A stretch of DNA of 64,000 nucleotides from Zingiber officinale. Lineage: Eukaryota; Streptophyta; Magnoliopsida; Zingiberales; Zingiberaceae. A program made the position numbers and the translations under genes. Positions 37,053-48,970 of this stretch are shown piece by piece (position 1 is the stretch's first letter; each line of letters starts with the position of its first letter). The notes under the pieces were generated by a model. That model had not been told where the DNA came from. It did not search any database and worked only from the letters and a program-made list of their open reading frames with translations. The stretch spans positions 8,393,705 to 8,457,704 of the forward strand of contig NC_055987.1 in assembly GCF_018446385.1 (NCBI RefSeq). Direction: 5' to 3'.

Positions 37053-40000
37053 AAACACAGGGAATAAAGAAAAGGAAAACTATTGACTCATATTTTAAAG
37101 CAAACTAGCAGATATTGACAAGTCAAGTGAATTCTCCATCCAATATTGATATATCAAATTCAAGTGATCAACAATCTAATAAATCTCTTATAATTGATGT
37201 TGATGTCAGTTCTCTTGAACGTGATCCAATATTACATACTCCGATATGGAAATATCCTGTTAATCAAAGGGATGAAATTAGACAAGCTTACATTAAGATG
37301 GGGCCATATCAACCTATTAAGAATGAGTATGCACTGACCAAATTCAAAAGTTAAAATCGACAATTCCAAAATCATTGGTTTAAAAAATTTACTTGGTTAG
37401 AGTATTCTCCTTCAAAAGATGTTGCATTTTACTTCCATGCTTCTTATTTGATCATAAGCATCCTTGTAATCTTACATTTACGACGGACAAATACAAATAT
37501 TGGAAGCAAGTTAATGATGGTGATAGATGTGCATTTTTTATGCATATAGGATGCAATACTTCACCACATAGTAATGTTGTGGAATATCTTAATAATTTGA
37601 TGAATATACCTTGTCATACTGATAAAGTGAAGAATGCACAATATTCATAAGAAAAGCAGAAGAACAAATTGTGGCTTACAACAATTATTGAAAGTATTTG
37701 ATGGCTCACTTTACAAGCATGTGCATTTAGAGGGCATGATGAATCTCCATCTTTTAATAATCGCAGAAATTTATTGAGATGATAAAATTTATGGGAAAAA
37801 TGAATGAGAATATTAGAGATATTGTCATAGAGAAAGCTCAAAAAAATATAAAGTATACTTCACCAAATATTCAGAAAGATATTTTGAATATTCTTGCTAA
37901 TCAAGTGAGAACTAAAATTTGTAAAGAAATAGAGGATGCAAAATTTTGGATTTTAGTTTATGAAGCAAGAGATACATCTAACAAAGAGCAAATGACTATT
38001 ATATTAAAATTTATGGATATTGATGGTTTTTTACGAGAGCGATTCTTTGCCATTGTATATGTGCCTAATACAACTGCTGCAACACTTAAGAAAGAAATAT
38101 CTGATGCTCTTGGTTGTTATGACTTACATATCCATAACATGCGGGGACAAGGATACGATGGTGCTAGCAATATGCATGACTCTTGGAATGAGTTACAAGC
38201 TCTTTTCTTGAAAGATTGTTCATGTGCATATTATGTATATTGCAATGTTATCAAAATCGCGAGTGAACTAGTAAACTCATACAAAATCGCGAGTTTACTT
38301 ATAAAAATCGAGTGAAATCATGATAAAATCATGCATTAAAGTAAAATTGGAGCAAAATCATAAAATTGCATTTAAACTTGTAAAAATATGATTTTTAAGA
38401 TAATTTTATCGATTGTGTATCGTTAATAAAAGGGAACTATTTTGGACAAAATGATATCGTTTTGGGACGATTTTAGATTTGCATTTGTCGAATGATTTAT
38501 ATTAATTTGTTATCTTGTGTTTTATTTATCTTTAGACTTAAGCTTTAGACTTGAATTTATGTTTATGTTGTATTTTCATGATAAAATTTGGTTGTTTAAA
38601 AGTTTAAAATTATGAGTAGTTTATGATTATATGAATTAAAATGTTCTATACGTAGATTTATGTTATAATTTTGATTAAAATATTTAATGATCAATTAAAA
38701 AGAATATCAGGTTTCTTTTAAAAATGATTTAAAGTATGATGTAAAATCTTACGATTTTACGATCCGATTTTATGACTGCTCTAACGATTTTACTTAAACT
38801 CTCAATTTTGACAATACTGGTATATTGTTTTGCTCATTTACTTTAACTAATATTAACTACAACTGCTGAAAAAGAGGTATTCATTTGGTTAATCTTTTCA
38901 AAATTGAATTCCATTTGTAATATGTTTAACGCATCTCCTAAACGTCATGTTGAGTTACTTTCTGCTCAAAGAGTTAAAGTTGCGCATATGGTAGCTATTG
39001 GTGAACGTGCTGGTAGAGGATATAATCAAATTGAAAATTTAGTGCGGTCTGGAAAGACTTGTTGGAGTTCTAATTTTAACTCAATTTGTAACATGATAGA
39101 TATATATAGCTCTGTGATTACCGTGTTAGAAAATATGGTGTATGATGGGTCCTATAACTCCATTCGTGGTGAAGCTAGTGGTTTGTTGATAGCGATGAAG
39201 TCTTTTGATTTCATATTTATGTTACACTTGATGCAAAAGATAATGGGGTTAACAAATTTGCTTTGTCGAGCATTGCAAGAGAAATTTTTAGATATTTTTA
39301 ATGCAATGGACTATGTTTCAACTACTAAAACATTGCTTTATACTTTGAGAGAAGAAAAATTTGTTATTCTATTTAGTTATGTGAAAGAAGTTTGTGCCAA
39401 GTATGACATTGAAATACCTGTCATGGAAGCTCATTATAAATTTGCTATAGGTCGTTCTTGTCAACAAAATGATTTAATCACAGTTGAGCACCACTATTGA
39501 TTGGATGCATTTACTGTTGTAATAGATTTTCAAATTAAAGAGCTTAATAATAGATTCAAGGATGAGGCAGTCGAACTTCTTAAGCTTAGCTGTGCTTTGG
39601 AACCTAAAGAAAACTTTAAGCTTCTTAATGTTGATCACATCTTTCAACTTACTGAGAAATTATATTCTCTTGATTTTGATACACAAGATTTGCACCACTT
39701 GAGAATGAAATTGGATCACTATAAGATTGATATTGTTGGCCATGAAAGATTTCAGAATTTATCAATTATTTCTGAATTATATCGAAGATTAGTTGAAACA
39801 AATAAATCAGGATTGCACAATTTGATCCACAGGTAATTTTTTCTCATTTGTTAGTTTATATATTATAACTACATCATTCATTTATATATTAGATATAATA
39901 TATTTATTTAATTGATAGGTTGATTCATTTTGTTTTATCTCTTCCCGTCTCTATAGCAATAACAGAATGAGTATTTTTAGCTATGAAACTTATTAAAATA

Positions 40001-40141
40001 GCTCTTCGTAATAAGATGGAAAAAGAATTTTTAATAGATTCTATTGTCATCTGTATTTAACGGGAGTTGGTTGAAAATATTGATAACGATATAATTAATA
40101 AGTTTGATTCTAAGAAGAATAGAAAAGTACAACCTCAATAA
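37053..40141 (+). pseudogene. hAT transposase (ZMFM1 / TTF-zinc-finger, DUF4371 type), degenerate
   Basis: Begins after a probable intron end with KRKTIDSYFK, then a TTF-like zinc-finger region (WKYPVNQRDEIRQAYIKMGP, FKKFTWLEYSPSKDVAF, CAFFMHIGCNTSPHSN), broken by frameshifts. 37779-38240 carries the central domain: ILVYEARDTSNKEQMT, RERFFAIVYV, NMRGQGYDGASNM. A MITE at 38243-38819 interrupts the coding sequence and the frame resumes with CFAHLL. 38904-39836 continues (NASPKRHVELLSAQRVKVAH, then LSCALEPKENF), with a stop near 39500. 39940-40080 holds a hAT C-terminal dimerisation-like end (AMKLIKIALRNKMEKEF), again with stops. Where the family usually has VDE.RD, this copy reads VYEARD, so one conserved acid is also lost. 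It cannot encode an active transposase. Confidence 0.82.
38243..38819. mobile_element. hAT-type MITE, copy 2 (inside hAT transposase)
   Basis: The 577-bp element lies in inverted orientation relative to 21205-21800 and aligns with it over the whole length. Ends are CAATGTTATCAAAATCG and CAATTTTGACAATACTG. Perfect 8-bp target duplication GTATATTG at 38235-38242 and 38820-38827. It splits a transposase frame that reads on across the duplication. Confidence 0.9.
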
Positions 40142-40596
40142 TGTTTTTACCCTATGTTTTTTAATGTATTGAATATTAAATATTTTTATGCCATATTTTT
40201 TAAAAATTATTATTTACATATTTTTTTCTATTTTATTTGTATTTTTGAATTAATTAATGTTTTATATCAAGTGTTTGTCCATATACCTTTGAATCCTAAC
40301 TATGTCGGTGGGAAGATGAATTCAGAGAAGATCACAGTCAATTTTGACCGAATTTTAACTATGATCTAACTTACAAATTACAAAGGGATAGGAGAGACCC
40401 AGAGATTACATACTAGAGAAAATTATTATTATTATTTTTTTGTCACATGAATTCCATACCTATCAATTATTAATTTGTATTAATGTTTGGAATGTTGGGT
40501 TGGTACTGTTCATTTAAAATACTTTTAAATTTATTTCGACGGTGAACAAATTTTTTAATAAAATTAAATTCATCGATAGGATATTTGTTAATTTAC

Positions 40597-40640
<44 letters not shown>

Positions 40641-42945
40641 CACCGCCGATTCGACTTTTGTTTAAAAAGGACAAAAAAAATCTATCGTGGCTGGGGAGTG
40701 CCGTCTGTTATTATATGGCGAATTATAGGTGAGCAAATTCACGGCATTCAGGAGTCCTTTTCATCTAATAAATGAGCTTTGGTATACACTTCACAGCTGG
40801 TCTCAAATATATTGGCAACTATCCCATTGAAAGAAGCAGTATCACATAAAAGAAATTATTTTTTTTAAAAAAAAACTAGCAAATAAATATTATTTATGAA
40901 TCGTCATAGTCGTCGTCATTTTCTCTAGTACCGGAAACGTTCGATTGAAATAATATATATATTTTCATCCATATTTGTCAACTCGAATGAATTGTGAATT
41001 AATTAGCATTTGTTTGCATTCACATTTTTAGTCGCAGTAATATCTCTTGTTTAATCTATAGTAATTTTAAGTCAAATCTGCTATAATAATTTTTTATTAT
41101 ATTTTATATTACTTAAATAATTATACATAATTTAATTATGTGTTTTTAAAACATTATATATATATATATATATATATATATCACATATCTTTTATATATC
41201 TACCCTATCGTCTATTTTATATTAAAAAATATTTTATTATTTCGATACATTCTATCAAAAACATGAAAAGAAAAGAAGATATCTGGTGATCGTTTCGGTC
41301 TAAATTTATTTTTTCATTAATAATTAAGGTAAATTGAAAAATATTCATGACAAACAGTCTAAAACTTATTTCCTGTGGTTGTACTTGGACATTTTATTTG
41401 AAAGAAAAATTCATATAAATATATCGTAGTTGAAAACCTTTTACTACATTGAGCAATAAGAGACCAATATAAATACAATGGAAGGTGCAACTAAAAGATT
41501 TCAGTTTCTGGACTTGATGCTAGATGTATTTTTTGATTTATTTTAGTGGTCGATGAAAAATTTTTATGAAGTTGGATCGATCATCCTTAGATATAATCAA
41601 TGAGACTAATTAAAATTATCAATAAAAAACTAATTTAAATAAAGTGAACAAAACATTCAAACAAAGAAAGTTTGTCATTGCGATCAAATCGAATATCGAT
41701 CAGGGATGTCGGGTGAAGTGAAATGTAACCAACTGCTGATACACTTCTATTCCCATTTTTGTTTTTTTTTAAAATTTTCCATTCACAGAATAATTAAGCA
41801 AAAAACTTTCTTATTCTGATAAAGCATTGCAACTATTTTTATCATGTATAATTTGTCCGCATAGGAAATAATTAATTGTTTAAACAAAACAGATTTACTT
41901 AAAATGCGAAAAGTACCTTTCTAAAGATAAAAAAGGTCCAAATTAAGAATTTGTTTGGCTGCCATTCCCATTAATTAATTCCGCCTGAGACAAATTGAAG
42001 ATTTGTGTCTGTATTTTTAGTTAATCTTGGGTGATTAAAAAACACTCATAGTGGATGAATCTATTATCAACATTCTTATATCAATAAGATGTTTTTCCTA
42101 ATTCGTCTTTAGATTATAGTTCGCCATTATATAAAGAAGATAAATTATAAGATTAATTTATAATCGATATTCAAATGGCTCGGATGGAATTGGAAAGAGA
42201 ACAGAGAATCTTTTGATGTTTAAAAGGTTAAGTCAAGACGTTTGAAAAATAGAGGAAAAGGGAAATATATTAATTGGCAATTATTTAATCATGTGGAATT
42301 ATTAAACTAGAAAACAAATTACGAAAGTGGAGAAAAAGAAAGCCCAAAATCATGACAAACCCAAGCCGATCGAGAGAGAGGGAGAGCGATCTCAAGAATG
42401 GGGATAAAGGAGGCGTCGGAGTCGCCGATTCGTATTTGGAATTGAAGGAAAAGGGAGAGAGGGAGAGAGAACGAGAGGTAGGAGACGGAATCTGCCTTTG
42501 GCCTGTTCTTTGCATCCACAATCCTCCACGCCGTTCGATAGATTTTTGCTAAAGGGAAGAGGCCTTTCTTCGCCATCGCCCCATTTCTTCCTTCCTCCCT
42601 CCCTCTTCTATTTGGTATCTTCTTTTTCATCATCTCAAAGAAGTGAGATTTTACTTGTAAAGATTAATTTTCTTCTTCTTCTTCTTCTTTTTTCTCGGGT
42701 TTCGGTGATATTTCCTTGAAGATTTTGTTTGCAATTACTTCTTCAAGGTTGCCTTTCGCTCCACCCTTCTTCCCGAGTACTCATCTTCGACCGATTACTC
42801 ATCACTGAGAGGAGAGAGAGAGAGAGAAATTTAGTGCAGAAGGAATCAGATTGCCCGCATCGAAGAGCCAAAAAAGGGCGTGTTTTTAATCTGGGAATCA
42901 ACGGATCCGCCAACGCTATTCGTTTGGTTCAACTGCCTCGCCGCT
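40142..42945. other. AT-rich intergenic region upstream of PP2C
   Basis: No supported gene. Contains an AAT microsatellite (about 40596-40641) and a TA microsatellite (about 41157-41181). The last 600 bases probably hold the PP2C promoter and 5' UTR: GA-rich from 42367, a CTT-repeat run near 42672 and a GAGAGA run near 42808, all common in plant leaders. Confidence 0.5.
40596..40641. repeat. AAT trinucleotide microsatellite
   Basis: About 15 uninterrupted AAT units. The overlapping frame would read as a run of Asn, but no gene supports it. Confidence 0.9.
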
Positions 42946-42981
42946 ATGGAGTGCATATTGGAAGTGATCAGGACCCTCCCG

Positions 42982-45362
42982 ATGGGGTCCTGCCTGTCGT
43001 CTGACGGATGGAGCAGCGGCCGCAACCCGTCGTCCCCGGCGTCGCCTGCTTCCGGGGCCAGGCGGCAAGGCGGAGGCATAAGGAGGCGACGGCCGTCGCC
43101 GGAGGAGGAGGAGCTGGACGGAATCTGGGAACGGATGTGTCGTAATGGCGCCACCAGCGCCGCGTCGTTGTTCACCCAGCAGGGCAAGAAGGGGACCAAT
43201 CAGGACGCCATGATCGTCTGGGAGGTGATTGATTTTGTCGCTCGCCATCATTGGAATTGAGAATTTTGTATCTTGTCGAATGCCTTGACAACTATTTTTG
43301 TCGCATCAAAATACGACAGAATACCACTCTTAATCCCATGCTAAGATCCTAGTGTAAGATCTGTCATGCTGAGGTTCTATGTTGAGGACATTAATCGATA
43401 TGCTAAAGATACAGACTACCGACACTGATTGACCCAATCCTTCCTGATCTTGTCTATGGAAGATTTTTTTTTGTTTGCTTAGTAAATTATCTTTTATAAC
43501 CATAACAACTTTATCTTTGACATGCAGAATTTTGGTGATAGGAGTGATACAATCTTTTGTGGAGTTTTTGATGGTCATGGTCCAAATGGCCACATGGTGG
43601 CAAGGAAAGTAAGAGACATCCTTCCTTTGAATCTATGCGCCAATTTGCAGCTAAATGCAGGAAATCATGATTTGAAAGAAAACAATATTAATATCATGAA
43701 TTCTGAGGCAATTCCGTCGACAATTCCTCAAGAAGATCCCAGACCTCCTAATGGCTGTGATGAAAAAGACAGGCATTCAAAATTCTTTAAAGCACTGAAA
43801 GTTTCATTCCTAAAGACTTTTCGAATAGTGGACAAGGAACTGAGACTGCATCCGGAAATTGATTGCTTTCTCAGTGGGACAACAGCAGTCACTCTGGTCA
43901 AGCAGGTTGATAACTCCCCACATTTTATCTTCATCTGATAAAGCTGCTATCTATCAGTTAGTGATCTTGTGTCTTCTGTAGGGTGAAGATCTTGTCATTG
44001 GAAATGTTGGAGACTCAAGAGCAGTTTTGGGTACTAGAGATGAAAACAACTGTTTGATTGCAGTCCAATTGACTACAGATCTCAAACCAAGCCTTCCCAG
44101 TAAGTTTTTTAGTCTTTTTTTTAATATTTTTGAATCTCCCTTAGTTTTAGATCCTATGCTTATTCATACATCCTGTCATGTCTGTCCTTGTGATTCATTT
44201 TTGACATCCTTTCATTCTTAACTTACTTTCAATGTATAAGTAATTGATATTCCTATGTTGCTAAAATTCCTTGGCATATCTATACTCAAATGGACCATTC
44301 TCATTTAAGAATGAATCTATGTTCTCAAAAACACCATTTAAACTTCAGCACGTTTTTATGAGACAACATCATCATTGCATCTCTTACTAAAGCTTCAGTG
44401 GAGTTTGATTGGATAACCATTAGATTATTAAGCAAGACATAAGATGGGGCCTTCTTTGCATGTGATGGTAGCTATGAATGTTTTAATTCATCTCTTATAG
44501 TCAATCCACTTTCAAATTCTAGATGATATATAACTCAAAGACCTTGATCCATAAGAGTTGCACCGCAACCTGGCGTGAAATTATGGAGTCATTACAATTA
44601 AAAATGAACTTCTTGATTAAGTTTTCTCATTGTGTCTCATTTTGAGAACATTATTTGTTTCACAAATTTCATTTCCCTTATATAAGCAACTAGCTTATGC
44701 AATAGATATCAACAAAGGTTGCCAAGTAGTTTTGCTTAACGAAGCAACCACTCAAGTTTAATTTCTTCTAATATCATTCTTTTCTTTTAAGGGGAAGCTG
44801 AAAGAATTAGGCGTCACAGGGGCCGTGTCTTTGCCTTGAAGAATGAACCAGAAGTGGCTCGGGTATGGTTGCCCAATATGAACTCCCCAGGCTTGGCTAT
44901 GGCACGGGCTTTTGGAGATTTTTGTTTGAAGGATTTCGGTTTAATTTCTGTTCCTGAAGTTTCATACAGACGTGTTACAGCAAAAGACGAGTTTATCGTC
45001 TTGGCAACTGATGGGGTGAGATTTCTGATCTTGAATTGTTTCTTATTAACATCAATGTGCTAAATGAAATATCCTTTAAGATCTCCCCAAAATTTTGTCA
45101 GGTTTGGGATGTTTTATCAAACAAAGATGTGGTAAGCATCGTCGCCTCCGCTCCAACAAGGTCCTCTTCTGCTTGTTCTCTTGTTGAATCAGCCGCTCGC
45201 GCCTGGAAGTTGAAATATCCAACGTCCAAGACTGACGACTGTGCTGTGGTTTGCCTCTTCCTTAATTTAGACAAACCAAACTCCACTGTCTACCGTAAAG
45301 ATGATCAACTCAATAGCATCGAGGTTGTCAGTTTTTATCAGAGCAACGGCAAGCATGCCTAA
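42982..45362 (+). CDS. Protein phosphatase 2C (PPM family), MGSCLSS type
   Basis: Mn/Mg-dependent Ser/Thr phosphatase. Exons: 42982-43224, 43528-43905, 43982-44099, 44792-45015, 45102-45362, total 1224 nt, 407 residues, all phases agreeing. Metal-site and fold motifs in order: KKGTNQDAM (about 75), FCGVFDGHGPNGH, SGTTAVTLV, GNVGDSRAVLGTR, SPGLAMARAFGDF, DEFIVLATDGVWDVLSN and KTDDCAVVCLF. The start chosen gives MGSCLSS, with Gly2 and Ser6 fitting N-myristoylation and Cys4 available for acylation. This suggests plasma-membrane attachment, as in related plant PP2Cs. An in-frame upstream ATG at 42946 would add 12 residues and hide the lipidation signal. Convergent with the LRR kinase gene 422 bases downstream. 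Specific substrate unknown. Confidence 0.93.
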
Positions 45363-45783
45363 GGTTTCATTCATACCGGCAATCTATCCGATCTTGGTGT
45401 GCTCTAGAACGTGAGTATAAGCTGCCACAAGAAGAACGTCCACCAATTCTCTTCCTGATTGAAACTTCCAGTGTTGGTGAGAAGAACAGCCCGACTATAT
45501 TAGAATGTCAAGGTGTTGTCTCTTTGTGTGCCATCGTCATTTGAATTCTCATGTTTTTTTTTTGCCATTTGTCTTACCACGTGAGAAACTACTTTGTCTA
45601 TATTTTTGTCCATCTACAATTTAAGGACCTAAATTCATGATCATTGACGTAGCTAATAAATTACAAACCATAATAATAATTTGTTCGAGGGAATAAAAAT
45701 CATCAAACATTATTCAATGGACAAGAACGACCGAGACCATTAATACGACGACGACGAAGACTTGTTCGATTATTCTTGGTCGT
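45363..45783. other. Convergent intergenic region between PP2C and LRR kinase
   Basis: About 420 bases that must contain the 3' UTRs and polyadenylation signals of both tail-to-tail genes. No ORF or repeat seen. Confidence 0.5.
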
Positions 45784-48700
45784 TCAAAACGCTTTCATTC
45801 TCTCCGCCACCGGCGTCCTGATCACCTGCAATACCTGCACCACCTCCGCCATCGTCGGCCTACTCGATGGGATATGCGATGCGCACACCAGTCCTAGCTT
45901 GAGGGCCGGCACCACCTCCTCCTCCGGGAACTCGCCCATGCTCGGGTCCACCCACTCCGCCGCCGAGCTTCCTTGTTCCAGCGCCACTCTCACTTGGTCC
46001 ACTAGCACCGCCATCTCCTGCTCCCAGTACTCCACTGGCCGCCTCCCCGTCACCACCTCCAGCATCACCACGCCGAAGCTGTACACGTCGCATTTCTCGT
46101 TAACCCTCACGCTCTGGCTCGCCAGCTCCGGAGCCATGTAGTCGCCGCTGCCCTGCAACCTCGCCAGGTTCACGTACTTCTCGGGCTTGGTCACTAGCTT
46201 CGCGAGACCGAAGTCCGACAAGACGGGGCTGCGGCCGACGTCGAGGAGGATGTTGGTGGACTTGAGGTTGTAGTGCACGAGCGGCGGCCGGAAAGCGTGG
46301 TGCAGGTGGGCGAGGCCTTCGGCGGTGCCCATTACGATGTTGAAGCGGTCGTGCCATGACAACGCCGGCGAGGACGCCGGCCGAGGATCGTGAAGCATGG
46401 AGTGTAAGCTTCCATAGGGGATGTAGTCGGTGATTAGTAATTGCAACTGTGGCGTCCAGTAGTATCCACGGAGCGGCATCAGCTTTGGGTGTCGCGCCTT
46501 GGCCAGCGCCCGGATTTCTCGGTCGAAGTCGTCGTGGTAATGGACTAGGTCCTCGGCTATCAGTTTCTTGACGGCTACGGCGCGGCCGCCTCCGTCTCGG
46601 CCAATGGGGGCTCGGTACAGGGTGCCGAACACTCCACTTCCTACTTCGGTGGCCTTGGCAAGCAGAGCGTCGGCGCTTCCGACGAAGTCGTCGCATCTAC
46701 GATAGGTCCTCGCGCCGAACAATACAATCTTCCCCACGGCCGGCGTTGCCCCCGCCGAGACGATCGAGCTCGAGACTTTGCTATCCAGCGCGGCCTCCGT
46801 CCGTACGATCCGCCTCCGCGCAGACACGCTAAACAGAGTGACGACCACGACCCCCACCGCAATTACGAGGGCGGCGGAGATGGCCACCAGCGACGACACG
46901 CTAAGAAACTTCCGGTGCCGAATCGCAGCCGAAGACGGATCAGCGTCGGCGCCGACGGTGACCATGCCGCTGTTGCGCGGGTAGGAGTCCGGGTCGAGGA
47001 CGAGCGGCTTGGGGACGTTCATGATGCAGGGCTCGTTCACGAGTGGAGTACAGAGGCCGAGGTTGCCCTGTAATGCGCTCGGGCCCAGGGAGGGAAAGAT
47101 TCCGCCCTCCGGCAGCCGCCCAGTGAGCCGGTTGTGGGAGATGTTGACTGCCAGAAGGCTGTCGAGGCCGCCGAGCTGCTGCGGGATCTCGCCGCTCAAG
47201 TTGTTGAACTCCAGGTTGAGGAATTCGAGCTTCTTGAGGCGCGACATGGACGCCGGGATCGACCCGCTCAAGCTGTTGTGTGACGTTCCCCTGCAAACAA
47301 TTCAAAAGCGAATTAAATCAACAACACCACCTCAAATTTAAATCGAGGAATTGAATGAATTATATCAATTACAAGAAGTAAAGAGACGAGCAGTTGCCGA
47401 TCTCGTCCGGTATCGAGCCGGTGAGGGAATTGTAGTCGAGCTGCAGCACAGAGAGGCTACCGGAATTGCACAGGTCCCGTGGTATTGTACCGTACAACCG
47501 GCAGTTCCGGAGATCCAACACAGCAAGGTAGTGAAAACGACTAAACTCGGACGGCATCGGTGCCTGGAACTCGTTCGACGAAAAGTTCAAGTACCTCAGA
47601 CTCGACAACGTCGCCATCTCCGGCGGGATCGCACCCGCCAGCCGATTGGATGACAAGTCCAACGAGCGCAGGGTTTCCGACATCCTCGTCGACGGCGGCG
47701 GCACCGCGCCAGAAAGGTAGTTCGATGCCAAGTCGAGCACTTCGAGGCCCAAATTGAACACGCCGTGAGGAATGCTGCCGCTGAGCTTGTTCCCCTTCAA
47801 CCGGAGCTTGCTCAGCTTCGAGCATTCCTCCACCGCGTCTGAAATCTGCCCGGTGAGCAAGTTGTTGTCTAGGCTAAGATAGTTCAAACCCTTCAAACCT
47901 CCGAGGGACTCCGGTAAGGGGCCGGTAAGCTGGTTATTGGACAGATCCAAATGCTGGAGAGCGGAGAGGTTTCCGATCCACGCCGGAAAATCTCCGGATA
48001 GTTTGTTGTCCGACAAGGCTAGGAAGGTGAGAGACGTCATAGATTGGAAGGTATCCGGTAGGTTTCCGTCGAGGGAGTTGAAGCTAATGTCCAATGTCTC
48101 CAAGTGCGAGCAGAGCCCGAGGCCGACCGGTACCGTACCCTCGAACTGATTGTGAGTTAGCCGGAGGATCTTGAGGTTGCGCTGGTCGGAGATTCCATCG
48201 GGGATGGCCCCTGAAAAGGAGTTTCGCGATAGGTCGAGCGTTCGCAGACGAGTGGCTTGCTGGAGGCCGCTAAGCTGGCCGGAGAGCCCGTTGCCAGAGA
48301 GGTTAAGGTGGAGGAGGAAGGGGCACTGCGACAGCGGAGGGAACACGCCCTCGAGGCGATTGTCGGCGAGGGAGAGGAATCGGAGGGAGGCAGGGAAGGA
48401 GGGAAGAGGTCCGGAGAGGGAGTTGGATGAGAGGTCGACGGAGAGGACGGAAGAGAGAAGGGAGAGGTCATCCGGGAGGCGGCCGGAAAAGGCGTTGCGG
48501 CTGAGGTCGAGCGAGCGGAGCGAGGGGAGGAGGGAGAGGCCGGAGGGGATGAGGCCGGAGAGGTTGTTTCCCGCGAGGGAGAGAGAGGAGAGTGAGGGAA
48601 GTCGGTCGAGACCGCGGGGAAGGGAGCCGGAGAGGGAGAGGTCGGGCAGGGAGAGACCCACCACGCGTGAAGTGGCGGCGTCGCAGGTCACGTAACGCCA

Positions 48701-48970
48701 GTGGCAGGGGGAAGCGTCGGCCTCATTCCACGAAGCGAGCGCGCCGGCGGGGTCGTCCAGGGCAAACTTGAAGACGATGAGCCCGAGTACCTCGTCGTCG
48801 AGCGGCGCCAGGGCAGAGCCCCTGGCGGAGGACGATAAGAGCAGTAGAACTGGAATTAAAAAAGCTCGTCGGAGGAGAAGGACGGAATCATCTGGAAGCC
48901 TCATTAATCCTGACTCCGCCGCCTCCGCTCCTCCTCCTCCTCCTCCTCCTCCTCCTGCAACAGCACTCAT
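45784..48970 (-). CDS. LRR receptor-like protein with pseudokinase domain (At3g28040-like)
   Basis: Exon 1 is 47373-48970 and exon 2 is 45784-47290; donor GTAATT and acceptor TTTGCAG join in phase, giving 1034 residues. A poly-Gly start is followed by a signal-anchor-like hydrophobic stretch (AFLIPVLLLLSSSARGSAL), an LRR N-cap (ALASWNEADASPCHWRYVTC) and about 20 extracellular LRRs of the L..L.LS.N.L.G.IP type. The transmembrane segment is VAISAALVIAVGVVVVTLFS. The kinase domain has a recognisable Gly loop VGSGVFGTLYR, Lys in VAVKKL and LSDFGLAKL. The catalytic HRD, however, reads HYN (VHYNLKSTNILLD), so the proton-accepting Asp is missing and the kinase is probably inactive or very weak. Ends RMKAF. 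A second in-frame ATG at 48904 (MRLPDD) would remove the poly-Gly stretch. Likely a plasma-membrane receptor; ligand unknown. Confidence 0.93.

Larger units (their letters stand above)
24820..40141 (+). mobile_element. ZMFM1-type hAT element, split by a Tat retrotransposon and a MITE
   Basis: TAGGGGCAGAGCCATCC at 24820 resembles plant hAT termini and begins a stretch (to 25404) without host-gene features. The transposase-like region resumes at 37053. Similar AT-rich leader segments (TTGATTAATTAATGATTTAG... near 25280 and TTGATTAGTTAATTAGTTAG... near 36900) occur on the two sides of the retrotransposon. The 25405-36705 retrotransposon is flanked by GATTA on both sides and 38243-38819 is a MITE, so both are later insertions. 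The 3' terminus was not identified, so the right border is only the end of recognisable transposase. Confidence 0.5.

Noticed and set aside
40542-40775. 77-codon ORF with an Asn run
   Set aside because: Produced by the AAT microsatellite.
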